This document shows, piece by piece, positions 7,789-15,733 of a stretch of DNA of 26,001 nucleotides; the first letter of the stretch is position 1, and every line of letters begins with the position of its first letter. A program made the position numbers and the translations under genes. Source of the stretch: CAYILR01 sp964364175. GTDB taxonomy: Bacteria; Bdellovibrionota; UBA1018. The notes below the pieces were generated by a model that was given only the letters and a program-made list of their open reading frames with translations, ran no database searches and was not told where the DNA came from. The DNA is taken from contig CAYILR010000050.1 in NCBI GenBank assembly GCA_964364175.1, forward strand, positions 1 through 26,001, written 5' to 3'.

Positions 7789-8847
7789 ATGTCCATCAAA
7801 GATTATCAGACGGCTTTAGAGGGATTCAAAATCAAGGAAGCGGCCGCTGAGTCCGCTCATCTGAAGAAATTCCTACAAAAAATTATCGCACCCATTGGAT
7901 TTTGCAATCTTGAGCCGCTTTTGTTGGAACCTGAGATTTTTGACGCGCGCAGTGCCGCACTGAAAACAGAATTTGAATCCGACCCGGATTGGCAAGAGCC
8001 ATTCCGAAAAATGGTGAAGTCCGCGAGGCAAGGTGCGGAGGACTACAGTCTCACCGAGGCAATTCGATTGTTCGGTAATCGCCAAACACGGCTTTGGTTG
8101 ATGTCCGCTCGTCTGGGGCGCGGACTGAAACTCAAAGAACTGACCGTGGATCCGGAAACTGGGCGGGCATTGATGGATGGAAATACGGCACTGAAATTCG
8201 CCATTGCGGCTCAAGGAAAATTTGGTGAAGACAGTCGTTATAAGGATGTTACCTTTGCAGCTGGATTTCTTTTTGATTATCTTTTTCATCTCCATCATTC
8301 ATCGTGGCTGGATATGGGTGGGAAAAAAATAGACGATTTCATGAATAATACATTCAATCAGTGTATTGATTCGGGTTTAGCATCCGTTGCGATGTGCCGA
8401 CATGTGAAAAAAGTCAGCTTGGAAAAATGGGTTCCTGCTTATGTATTGGTGTGGCATGCAGGGCGCGTGTGCATGGCGTTGATCGTGCCCGGGTATTTGG
8501 ATTTTCTTAAAAAAATGGAAAAAGAAAATGTTGCACCTCCGATTGTTGCGTGGAAGGAAAAGGAACTGTTTGGGGTGACGTCGATGTTTTTCGGACAGCT
8601 ATTGGGCTCGATTCACCCGGTATTTGATCGCCTAGGGAGTGCTGTGTTGTTGCAAGGACATCAGTATTCTTCTTGGGTCAGCGGACAAAAAGACACGCAT
8701 GACTTGTCAGCCATTGGTTCGTTGGGCTTCTGGCTGAAAACAGGCGGCAAGGGGGTAGCAGATGGCAGTAGTGCAGGGACGATTCGGCCAGAAATAGCAA
8801 GCCTGGAATATACTTATCAAGCCATCCACTACAAAGAGGCCAAATGA
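7789..8847 (+). CDS. Degenerate HDOD-like domain protein
   Basis: A 352-residue soluble protein whose pattern resembles HDOD signalling domains. A helix with SLTEAIRLFGNRQTRLWLM (87-105) matches the usual LGxxxVRxL segment. WHAGRVCMALIVPGYLDF (about 222-239) sits where active HD proteins have HDIG, but here the Asp is Ala. A following FGVTSMFFGQLLGS (261-274) matches the ExxxFGxxHxxVG region without its histidine. Catalysis is therefore unlikely, and a regulatory or scaffold role is more probable. The start at 7789 follows from the promoter just upstream. The stop overlaps the next ATG (ATGA), so it is the first gene of a three-gene operon. The family assignment is by pattern only. Confidence 0.55.
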   Translation: MSIKDYQTALEGFKIKEAAAESAHLKKFLQKIIAPIGFCNLEPLLLEPEIFDARSAALKTEFESDPDWQEPFRKMVKSARQGAEDYSLTEAIRLFGNRQTRLWLMSARLGRGLKLKELTVDPETGRALMDGNTALKFAIAAQGKFGEDSRYKDVTFAAGFLFDYLFHLHHSSWLDMGGKKIDDFMNNTFNQCIDSGLASVAMCRHVKKVSLEKWVPAYVLVWHAGRVCMALIVPGYLDFLKKMEKENVAPPIVAWKEKELFGVTSMFFGQLLGSIHPVFDRLGSAVLLQGHQYSSWVSGQKDTHDLSAIGSLGFWLKTGGKGVADGSSAGTIRPEIASLEYTYQAIHYKEAK

Positions 8848-9461
8848 AAATCCGCGTGGAGAGATGCGAAGATACAGTGGTTGTGAAGGTTGAGGAGCAG
8901 ATCTCCCCACGTGACTTTCAAATTCTGATGGCTGGGCTACCCAAACTGGCCACAGGGGTAAAAGTCTTGGTGATCTCATTCGAGGATGCTCAATATCCAG
9001 AAACCATGCTTCCTCTTTTGTTGCAGATAAAAAATTCATTGCTCAAGATTCCCAATTTGATGATGGGGATCGTCAGCCCCATCGAGGGGTTTGGGGACAT
9101 TCCCACGTTTTCCATGGCAATGTCGCAAATTCCAGGTGGATTTGGAAAATTGATCACGGCGAAGTTCGACGTGGAAGAGATCAAGAGAGATCTGACTCAG
9201 CAGGTTCAGGCCGCAGAAGAGAAACTGAAGTCGTTTGAAGGTCAAAAGATTTCGATGTCGGAGTTGAAGGCCGAAAAAGCTGCTCTAGAATTGCAGAGAG
9301 ATGTGTTGGATGCCAGTGTGAAAGTGCTGATTCAAAGGCTGACTGCGCAAAAAAAACCTGTTTTTACAGAGGAGGAGAAGAAAACTTTACCCTCCCCAGC
9401 TAATTTGCAAAAAAGTTTTAATGATGTGTACACTTTGATGAAACAAAAAGGACTGTCATAG
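8844..9461 (+). CDS. STAS-like protein with C-terminal coiled coil
   Basis: A 205-residue cytoplasmic protein. Residues 1-110 have the alternating strand/helix pattern of a STAS (SpoIIAA-like) fold: a first strand with DTVVVKVEEQI, then VKVLVISFEDAQYPE, then LMMGIVSPIEG. Residues about 115-165 are Glu/Lys/Gln-rich and should form a coiled coil. No catalytic motif is visible, and no phosphorylatable serine is clear at the usual position. It starts 4 nt inside the previous gene and ends by sharing 1 nt with the GTG of the next (TAGTG), so the three proteins are probably made together and may form a complex. The STAS call is inference; an unclassified family is possible. Confidence 0.5.
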   Translation: MKIRVERCEDTVVVKVEEQISPRDFQILMAGLPKLATGVKVLVISFEDAQYPETMLPLLLQIKNSLLKIPNLMMGIVSPIEGFGDIPTFSMAMSQIPGGFGKLITAKFDVEEIKRDLTQQVQAAEEKLKSFEGQKISMSELKAEKAALELQRDVLDASVKVLIQRLTAQKKPVFTEEEKKTLPSPANLQKSFNDVYTLMKQKGLS

Positions 9462-9820
9462 TGGCTGACGAGACGCATAGCAAAGACAAACTAGGTGAGA
9501 GCATTGAGTCACTGAGCCAGGAGTGTGAGGCTCTTCAAACCAAGTTGGAAACCATCAATGCTCAAATTCAGACCATCGAAGCTGCAATGAATTCTGTCGG
9601 TCAGCTTAAGGGCGAAATCGATACTTTACATAAAATCTACTTGGCCCTCCTAGATGAGGATTTCAAGCGCCGGGTGGAGTACTACCCGATCATTGCCAAC
9701 AAGATCCTGCTCGAGGAATTTGTGCGCTTAGGCGGTGAGGTAGCCCCTGCACCCGGGGCCAAAGGAGCTCCTCCAGCGCCCGCTGCGAAGGGTGCAGCCC
9801 CTGCTCCAGCAAAAAAATGA
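9461..9820 (+). CDS. Small coiled-coil protein with Ala/Pro-rich tail
   Basis: A 119-residue protein starting at a GTG that shares its first base with the stop of the preceding gene. Residues about 8-60 form a predicted coiled coil (heptad-like ESLSQECEALQTKLETI). Residues 60-90 hold a compact helical segment with LDEDFKRRVEYYP. The last 28 residues are low-complexity Ala-Pro-Gly-Lys repeats, likely disordered. I do not recognise the family. It is the last gene of the HDOD-like/STAS-like operon, and a structural or adaptor role with those proteins is a guess from context. Confidence 0.6.
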   Translation: MADETHSKDKLGESIESLSQECEALQTKLETINAQIQTIEAAMNSVGQLKGEIDTLHKIYLALLDEDFKRRVEYYPIIANKILLEEFVRLGGEVAPAPGAKGAPPAPAAKGAAPAPAKK

Positions 9821-9876
9821 ATGACCCTGTTATTATTTAATTAAAAATATATAATAAATTCAATGAGTTTAATTTA

Positions 9877-9905
9877 TTGACATAAACAGTCGGTTAATGT
9901 AGATT
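9877..9905 (+). promoter_or_regulatory. Putative promoter for the second TIGR02147 gene
   Basis: A perfect TTGACA (9877-9882) and TAGATT (9900-9905) are 17 bp apart, in an AT-rich gap following the three-gene operon. The predicted start is only 2-3 nt before the ATG at 9915 and no Shine-Dalgarno sequence is present. The transcript would be leaderless, as at the first cassette. Confidence 0.6.
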
Positions 9906-9914
9906 GCATCTCTT

Positions 9915-10742
9915 ATGAGGCGAGAATTCAGATCCTACCGAGACGTCCTCCACTCAGCGTTTCAAGGGCGCGTTCGATCCAATCCGATGTATTCGATGCG
10001 AGCTTTTGCGCGGGACATGGGGATTTCCCCCGCTCGCCTCAGCAGCATCATGTCCGGGCGCTATGGATTGTCCAGGGGATCTGCGTCTCAGTTGGGCGCA
10101 CGCCTCGGGATGGATGCCAAAGAAGTTCAAAAATTCACAGATATGGTGGAAAGCGAACATGGTCGCTCTCGAGAAGCACGCCATGTGGCTGACAAAAAAC
10201 TGAGAGAAGAAGGCGCACCCATCTATTATGAGCTGGAAGATGCTGCCTTCAAGGTGATTTCGGATTGGTATCATTTTGCGATTTTGGAGCTGGCAAAATT
10301 GAAGTCTTTCAAAATCAACCCCGAGTGGATTGCCCGCAAGCTAGCTATTACGCCGGAAGAAGCAAAGAATGCAGTGGCTCGTCTGGTGCAAATGGAAATG
10401 TTGGTTAAAAAACCGGATTCAAGCTGGGCTCACAACGATCGTTATTTTGCTAATATCAAGCAATTGCCCAATAAAACAGTTCGTGAATACCATCGTCAAA
10501 TATTGAAAAAAACGATGGAAGCCATGGAGACTCATCCGGTTGGAAAACGAGAGCATTTTTCGATGTCGGTTGCGATTTCGGATGAGGACTTGCCACGGAT
10601 TCAAGATAAAATCCGTGCTTTCCGCGATGAGTTGGCACTAGATTTGGCTAAAAACAGCAAGAAAGAAAGTGTTTATCAGATTTCACTTCATTTTTTCCCG
10701 CTCACCACTGAGGACAATTCCCATGAAAAAATGGATTCTTAG
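9915..10742 (+). CDS. TIGR02147 (DUF4423) family regulator, cassette 2
   Basis: A 275-residue paralogue of the regulator at 560-1408. It has the same order: an N-terminal helix-turn-helix (AFARDMGISPARLSSIMSG, about 29-60), then a DUF4423 region with VISDWYHFAILEL, IARKLAITPEEAKNAV and VREYHRQIL. It ends in the hallmark YQISLHFFPLT. Divergence from the first copy is considerable, so the duplication is old or both copies were acquired separately. No membrane segment is seen. The last 20 nt overlap the start of the secreted-protein gene, again implying coupled translation. A transcriptional role is family-based inference. Confidence 0.85.
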   Translation: MRREFRSYRDVLHSAFQGRVRSNPMYSMRAFARDMGISPARLSSIMSGRYGLSRGSASQLGARLGMDAKEVQKFTDMVESEHGRSREARHVADKKLREEGAPIYYELEDAAFKVISDWYHFAILELAKLKSFKINPEWIARKLAITPEEAKNAVARLVQMEMLVKKPDSSWAHNDRYFANIKQLPNKTVREYHRQILKKTMEAMETHPVGKREHFSMSVAISDEDLPRIQDKIRAFRDELALDLAKNSKKESVYQISLHFFPLTTEDNSHEKMDS

Positions 10743-11601
10743 TTTTTTCTTTGTTTCTGCATCCGCTTTGACACTCAATCATTACAGTTTTGCACAGCAC
10801 GTTGTGGGTGGGGGCGGAGACGGCTGTGCTGCAGAGATTCGATTTATCGCCAAGGAGGTCCAGGCTCAGTTGAGCATGGAGCAACCAGAAATTCTGGATT
10901 CGATTGGCGATCAGGCTTTAGATTTACTGGAATTGATCTACAGCGGTAGCGAGACCAAACCTCTGATTGAAGTGGTGGACGGAGTTTTGCTGGATCCGGT
11001 CACAGGATTTCCGGTCCCGTTTGTGAACGACGGTGTGAATAAAATCAGCGTGACCAAAAACTGGTGCGGCCACCCTCGTTCCATGCAACGTCGGGTGGAA
11101 GTGTTCCACGAGTATCTGTCGTTGCTTCGTCTCGAAAAGAGCCAGGACTACACGTATTCCAGTCAATTGTTTAAAAAACGATCGCCGCACTCATCTGAGA
11201 TCAGCAAAATCTCCTGCGACAAGACAACCGTGGTCAAAGGTGGATTGCTCGGAAAAGATCTCTCCCTCAAGGACGAAGATTTTATTTTGTATAATTTCGA
11301 ATCGGGTGAAGAAAACCTGGACGGAAAATGGCTTCGTGAAAAGAGAAGCTTCAGCGTTGGTAAAATGTACGAATATCAAATTTGGGAATACCGACGCTCA
11401 TGGATCGAAGATGAGCGAGGCGGATTTGCAGCGATTCGGTTGGACGTCAAACATCAATCCAAAAACCTTTTGGATGATTCCACCAAAATCATCAACGCAC
11501 AGCAGACATTTTGGATTCAGCCTGAATTTGGACGCAAGAAAATCGATCTCTACATCAGCGATACTGTTTCAATCGTTCTTGAATGTCAGTTCAGTTATTG
11601 A
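10723..11601 (+). CDS. Secreted GGGGDxC protein, cassette 2
   Basis: A 292-residue exported protein. The ATG at 10723 lies inside the end of the regulator gene and opens a signal peptide (KKWILSFFFVSASALTL, cleavage probably after Ala24). Residues 29-143 match the N-terminal region of the protein at 1405: GGGGDGC (29-35), LLDPVTG (89-95), FVNDG, HEYLSLLRLE (129-138) and EKSQDY. Cys35 is conserved with Cys34 of the other copy. The C-terminal half (145-292) is unrelated to the CsgG-like and repeat regions of the longer protein. It looks beta-rich and ends with a cysteine near the terminus. The HE pair lacks the second histidine of zinc proteases. Function is unknown. Confidence 0.75.
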   Translation: MKKWILSFFFVSASALTLNHYSFAQHVVGGGGDGCAAEIRFIAKEVQAQLSMEQPEILDSIGDQALDLLELIYSGSETKPLIEVVDGVLLDPVTGFPVPFVNDGVNKISVTKNWCGHPRSMQRRVEVFHEYLSLLRLEKSQDYTYSSQLFKKRSPHSSEISKISCDKTTVVKGGLLGKDLSLKDEDFILYNFESGEENLDGKWLREKRSFSVGKMYEYQIWEYRRSWIEDERGGFAAIRLDVKHQSKNLLDDSTKIINAQQTFWIQPEFGRKKIDLYISDTVSIVLECQFSY

Positions 11602-11608
11602 GTTCGAA

Positions 11609-12220
11609 TTACATCCCGTTCGGGAATTCTTTGGAAAACAAGGCTCCGCTCTCGCGAGGCCCTTTGAGTGCCTGTGTGTATTGAGCCAGGACCTTCAGGC
11701 AAAACGCGATGCGTTTTCGGATATAGCCGTCGTCTTCTGAGAACGGAGGATTTCCTGGGTTCAACATTTTTTCCACATCGCGAATAATGATGTGTTCGGG
11801 GATGTAGCAAATCCGCGTGTTTTTATAACTACTCATTCGCAATTCAGCCACAGGGTACGTTCCACCTCGCGACGAAGAGACAGACACAATCAGAGCAGGT
11901 TTGTTGCCCAATTCGCGAGCGGAGAAGACCAAAAAAAAGTTCTTCAATCCAGCAGGAACCATTCCGTTCCATTCGGGTGTGACAATCACTAGCCCGTCAG
12001 CTTTGCGAAGCATTTCTTGATAGGGTTTTAAAAGCGCCATCCACTTCGGGTCGCTTTCCCAAATGGATTCATCCCAGAGAGGGAATGGATTTCCCGCCAA
12101 ATCCAGAATTTGCACTGAGGAACCGGGTTCAATCGAAGGGATCTGCTCTGCAAGATAGTGAGATACTTTGGAGCTTTGTGATTCTTTGCGATGGCTGCCT
12201 GAGACAATGACGTAGTTCAT
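11609..12220 (-). CDS. NAD(P)H-dependent FMN reductase family protein
   Basis: A 203-residue flavodoxin-fold protein of the NADPH-dependent FMN reductase family. GSHRKESQSSKV (8-19) is the phosphate-binding loop for FMN. TPEWNGMVPAGLKNF (81-95) is the family's second flavin/dimer segment, and SSSRGG lies near 116-120. It would reduce FMN, quinones or similar acceptors with NAD(P)H in the cytoplasm. Its ATG overlaps the stop of the zinc-ribbon gene by 4 nt, making it the last gene of the carB operon. It converges with the secreted-protein gene across a 7-nt gap. The real substrate cannot be inferred. Confidence 0.85.
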   Translation of the reverse strand: MNYVIVSGSHRKESQSSKVSHYLAEQIPSIEPGSSVQILDLAGNPFPLWDESIWESDPKWMALLKPYQEMLRKADGLVIVTPEWNGMVPAGLKNFFLVFSARELGNKPALIVSVSSSRGGTYPVAELRMSSYKNTRICYIPEHIIIRDVEKMLNPGNPPFSEDDGYIRKRIAFCLKVLAQYTQALKGPRESGALFSKEFPNGM

Positions 12221-12522
12221 GATGAGGAACCCCCTGATTTTTTGAACAACGCCTCGGCCGCTGCCTTCATGGCGTCGCGCGAAGTAGCTGCCTGCGAAGG
12301 GCCAGCTGCGTTGGGATTTGGCTTAAAGTAATCGCAGAAATTCGACTGTTCTTTGTCGACGACTCGGTCGGCTTGGTTTTCTTTGCACTCGTTATTGTAA
12401 TTGCGGTCATACCATTCGCAGTTTTTGCAAACGCGTGTCGCCTTTCCGCATTGGTGACAGGTGTCCGCTCGGGCAAAATCAGAGGGTCCCAGTGCATATC
12501 CGCATTTCCAGCACTTGATCAT
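12217..12522 (-). CDS. Small double zinc-ribbon protein
   Basis: A 101-residue protein. The ATG at 12522 is chosen because GAGGT lies 7 nt upstream; longer readings run into carB in another frame. Cysteines pair as CWKC (4, 7) with CHQC (22, 25), one probable zinc site. CKNC (32, 35) with Cys46 and Cys63 may form a second. The phrase ADRVVDKEQSNFCDYF is characteristic of a conserved uncharacterised family I have a general memory of but cannot name. The last 30 residues are Ala/Ser/Pro-rich. It lies between carB (10-nt gap) and the flavin reductase (4-nt overlap), so it is co-transcribed with both. Its role is unknown. Confidence 0.75.
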   Translation of the reverse strand: MIKCWKCGYALGPSDFARADTCHQCGKATRVCKNCEWYDRNYNNECKENQADRVVDKEQSNFCDYFKPNPNAAGPSQAATSRDAMKAAAEALFKKSGGSSS

Positions 12523-12532
12523 GTAGTGAACC

Positions 12533-15500
12533 TCACAGTGGCAGGACTTCCCATGAGTTTTTTGCTTGCTCCTGCATCGCGAGTAGAGCTGCGCGAGCTG
12601 CCGAAAGCACCGTGCAATAGGGGATTTTTTTCTCCAGCGCCGCTCGGCGAATCGAGAAGCTGTCACTGATTGCAACTTCGTCAGATACGGTATTGATGAC
12701 GAGGCAAAATTTACCTTCGCGAATGGCTTCCTCGCAATGAGGTGAGCCTTCCGCTACTTTGCGAATGGAGCGGACATTGAGGTCATATCCGTTCAAAAAG
12801 TCAGCAGTTCCCTTTGTGGCCCAAAGCGCAAACCCCAGATCACTCCAGCCCTGTGCGATCGGGAGAACTTCTGCTTTATCCTCGTTGCGGATGGACAAGA
12901 AAACAGCTCCCTTCTGTGGCAGCGGCATTCCAGCAGCCACCATGGCTTTGCCGTAAGCCTCGGCAAAAGTCCGACCTCGACCCATGACTTCGCCCGTGGA
13001 TTTCATCTCTGGCCCCAGCAAAACATCCACGCCTGGGAATTTGCTGAAAGGAAATACGGGCGCTTTGACGTTGAAAGTTTTGATACCCAGGTCCATGTCG
13101 TCTTGGATCCCCAATTCTTCCAAAGTTTTTCCCATCATGACTTGGGTCGCGATTTTGGCGAGAGGTTTTCCCACCGATTTGCTGACAAACGGAACAGTCC
13201 TGGATGCACGAGGGTTGACTTCCAAAAGATAAATCTGGTCATCTTGAATTGCATACTGGACATTCATTAAGCCAACGACGTTCAGTCGGCGCGCCAGCTC
13301 GCGTGTGTAGGTCCGGATTCGGTCACAGATCTTCACTGAGAGAGTCATCGCTGGCAGCGAGCAGGCGCTGTCGCCCGAGTGAATTCCGGCTTCCTCGATG
13401 TGCTCCATGATGGCGCCGATGTAGGTTTCTTTTCCATCGCAAATCGCATCCACATCGACTTCGGTCGCACGGTCCAGGAATCGATCGATCAATACGGGTT
13501 GTGTATCGCTGACAAGAATCGCTTCTTCGATCCAGTGCTTCAACATCTCCTCGCTGTGGACGATTCGCATGGCTTTGCCGCCCAGGACGTATGAAGGGCG
13601 AACCAAAACAGGATAGCCTAATTCGGCAGCGCGCTCGACAGCTTCCTCGCTCGTCAAGGCGGTCCGGGCTTCAGGTTGTTCCAGTCCAAGCGTTTTGAGG
13701 TCACGGACCATTTTTTCGAATCGCTCGCGATTTTCTGCTGCGTCGATGTTGTCAGGTGAGGTGCCCAGGATTTTGATTCCGGCTTTTTCGAGAGCGCGTG
13801 CCAGCTTGAGTGGAGTTTGTCCACCGAACTGCACAATCACACCCAGGGGTTTTTCTCTTTGTGCAATGGCGATGACGTGTTCGGGAGTCAGGGGCTCAAA
13901 ATAGAGTTTGTCTGATGTATCAAAATCTGTGCTGACGGTCTCCGGATTGCAATTGACCATGATGGTTTCGTAACCCATTTTGCGCAAGGCCATCGCGGCG
14001 TGCACACAGCAATAATCAAATTCGATTCCTTGGCCGATACGATTGGGTCCTCCGCCCAGGATCATGACTTTTTTGCGATCTGTGATCCGAGATTCATCCG
14101 TTCCAAAATAACTGCTGTAAAGATACGGCGTGCGCGCTTCAAATTCAGCCGCACAGGTATCCACCGACAAAAATCGCGAATTTATTCCCAGTTTTTCTCG
14201 ATCCAGGCGAACGGCTTCCTCTTTGATTCCCACTACGGATGCAATAGCGCGATCCGTCCAGCCGCGCTGTTTAATTTCCAAAAGAAATTCTTTGGACGGG
14301 GGCCATTTCTGTTCCTTGAGGGGTTTTTCATAGGAAAGATGCAGTGCAATTCTCTCCAAGAACCAAGGATCAATCCCGCTTCGCTGAGCGATTTCAGCAA
14401 TCGCAGCCCCTTTGCGGATTGCATCAGCAATCACCCAAATTCTCAGAGCATGAGGCCGATCAATCAGATCCCATTGAATCCCTTTCATGGCTGTAAAAGG
14501 GGATTTGACCATGGAATGATCCACTTCGAGTCCGGTGAGGGCTTTGCCCAGCAATTCTTCGAAATTGCTGCCGATAGCCATGACTTCGCCGACAGACTTC
14601 ATCTGAGTGGTCAGGATCGGATCGGTAGGACGAAATTTCTCAAAATCAAATCGAGGGATTTTGGTGACGACGTAATCAATGCTGGGTTCGAAACTGCAAG
14701 GAGTAGTGCCTGTGATGTCGTTCGTCAACTCATCGAGCGTGTATCCCACTGCTAGCTTTGCAGCGACACGTGCGATGGGGAATCCCGTTGCCTTTGAGGC
14801 GAGAGCACTCGAGCGCGAAACGCGTGGATTCATCTCGATGACGATGACTCGACCATTTTTAGGATTCACAGAGAATTGAATATTCGATCCACCGGTCTCA
14901 ACACCGATGGCACGGATGATCTTGATCGATTGATCGCGAAGATTTTGGTACTCGCGGTCGGTCAGTGTTTGTGCGGGAGCGACTGTGATGCTGTCGCCCG
15001 TGTGCACGCCCATGGGATCAAAATTTTCGATCGAGCAAATGATGATGACGTTGTCTTTGCGATCGCGCACGACTTCGAGTTCGTATTCTTTCCATCCCAA
15101 CAAACTCTCTTCGACCAGGCAATCATGAGAGGGGGACAGAAAGAGTGCTCGTTCTAGTTTTTCTAAAAATTCTTTTTCGGTATAAGCCGCCCCGCCTCCC
15201 TCTCCTCCGAGAGTGAACGAGGGACGTAGAATCAATGGCAATCCAATTTCCTTCAAAATCCTTTTGCCATCCTCGAGATTGTGCGCCACTTGGCTTCGAG
15301 CACTGTCTACACCGATCTCTTTCATGATGGTTTTGAAGGTCGCGCGATCCTCAGCCTTGTGAATGGAGGTGGGATTGGCTCCCAGGATTTCTACGCCGTA
15401 TTTTTTGAGAATTCCTGCGCGATGCAATTCCATGGTCAGGTTGAGCGCCGTCTGTCCGCCCATCGTCGGAAGTAGAGCATCCGGTTTTTCCAACGCGATG

Positions 15501-15730
15501 ACGCGTTCGAGGAATTCCACAGTCAGCGGTTCCACATACACTCGGTCCGAGAGTTCCGGATCGGTCATGATGGTCGCGGGGTTCGAGTTCACCAGGACGA
15601 CTTTGTAGCCTTCTTCTTTGAGTGCTTTGAGCGCCTGTGTTCCTGAGTAGTCGAACTCACAAGCTTGCCCGATGACGATGGGTCCGCTTCCGATCAGAAG
15701 AATTTTTTTGATATCAGTGCGTTTAGCCAT
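12533..15730 (-). CDS. carB: Carbamoyl-phosphate synthase large subunit
   Basis: A full-length 1065-residue CarB. It makes carbamoyl phosphate from bicarbonate, ATP and ammonia passed from CarA, for pyrimidine and arginine synthesis. It opens with KKILLIGSGPIVIGQACEFD. The two homologous ATP-grasp halves are evident: GGQTALNL in the first, and KKVMILGGGPNRIGQGIEFD starting the second near residue 555. Ion- and ATP-binding segments such as EMNPRVSRSSALASKATG and EVNPRASRTVPFVSKS are intact, and a C-terminal allosteric MGS-like domain covers about 930-1065. A GGAG sequence precedes the ATG, which lies 3 nt after the upstream membrane-protein gene. carA is not in the window, so the subunits are encoded apart. 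Confidence 0.98.
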   Translation of the reverse strand: MAKRTDIKKILLIGSGPIVIGQACEFDYSGTQALKALKEEGYKVVLVNSNPATIMTDPELSDRVYVEPLTVEFLERVIALEKPDALLPTMGGQTALNLTMELHRAGILKKYGVEILGANPTSIHKAEDRATFKTIMKEIGVDSARSQVAHNLEDGKRILKEIGLPLILRPSFTLGGEGGGAAYTEKEFLEKLERALFLSPSHDCLVEESLLGWKEYELEVVRDRKDNVIIICSIENFDPMGVHTGDSITVAPAQTLTDREYQNLRDQSIKIIRAIGVETGGSNIQFSVNPKNGRVIVIEMNPRVSRSSALASKATGFPIARVAAKLAVGYTLDELTNDITGTTPCSFEPSIDYVVTKIPRFDFEKFRPTDPILTTQMKSVGEVMAIGSNFEELLGKALTGLEVDHSMVKSPFTAMKGIQWDLIDRPHALRIWVIADAIRKGAAIAEIAQRSGIDPWFLERIALHLSYEKPLKEQKWPPSKEFLLEIKQRGWTDRAIASVVGIKEEAVRLDREKLGINSRFLSVDTCAAEFEARTPYLYSSYFGTDESRITDRKKVMILGGGPNRIGQGIEFDYCCVHAAMALRKMGYETIMVNCNPETVSTDFDTSDKLYFEPLTPEHVIAIAQREKPLGVIVQFGGQTPLKLARALEKAGIKILGTSPDNIDAAENRERFEKMVRDLKTLGLEQPEARTALTSEEAVERAAELGYPVLVRPSYVLGGKAMRIVHSEEMLKHWIEEAILVSDTQPVLIDRFLDRATEVDVDAICDGKETYIGAIMEHIEEAGIHSGDSACSLPAMTLSVKICDRIRTYTRELARRLNVVGLMNVQYAIQDDQIYLLEVNPRASRTVPFVSKSVGKPLAKIATQVMMGKTLEELGIQDDMDLGIKTFNVKAPVFPFSKFPGVDVLLGPEMKSTGEVMGRGRTFAEAYGKAMVAAGMPLPQKGAVFLSIRNEDKAEVLPIAQGWSDLGFALWATKGTADFLNGYDLNVRSIRKVAEGSPHCEEAIREGKFCLVINTVSDEVAISDSFSIRRAALEKKIPYCTVLSAARAALLAMQEQAKNSWEVLPL

Positions 15731-15733
15731 ATT

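Noticed and set aside
11101..11160. HE pair in the GGGGDxC proteins as a zinc-protease motif
   Set aside because: The motif lacks the second histidine of HExxH in both copies, so metalloprotease activity is not supported.
11600..11635. Small hairpin (CCCG-TT-CGGG) between the convergent genes as a bidirectional terminator
   Set aside because: The stem is only about 5 bp and lies within the reductase's last codons, with no clear T-run.
14000..14755. A 251-codon plus-strand frame inside carB
   Set aside because: It is antisense to carB, with no ribosome-binding site or family resemblance.
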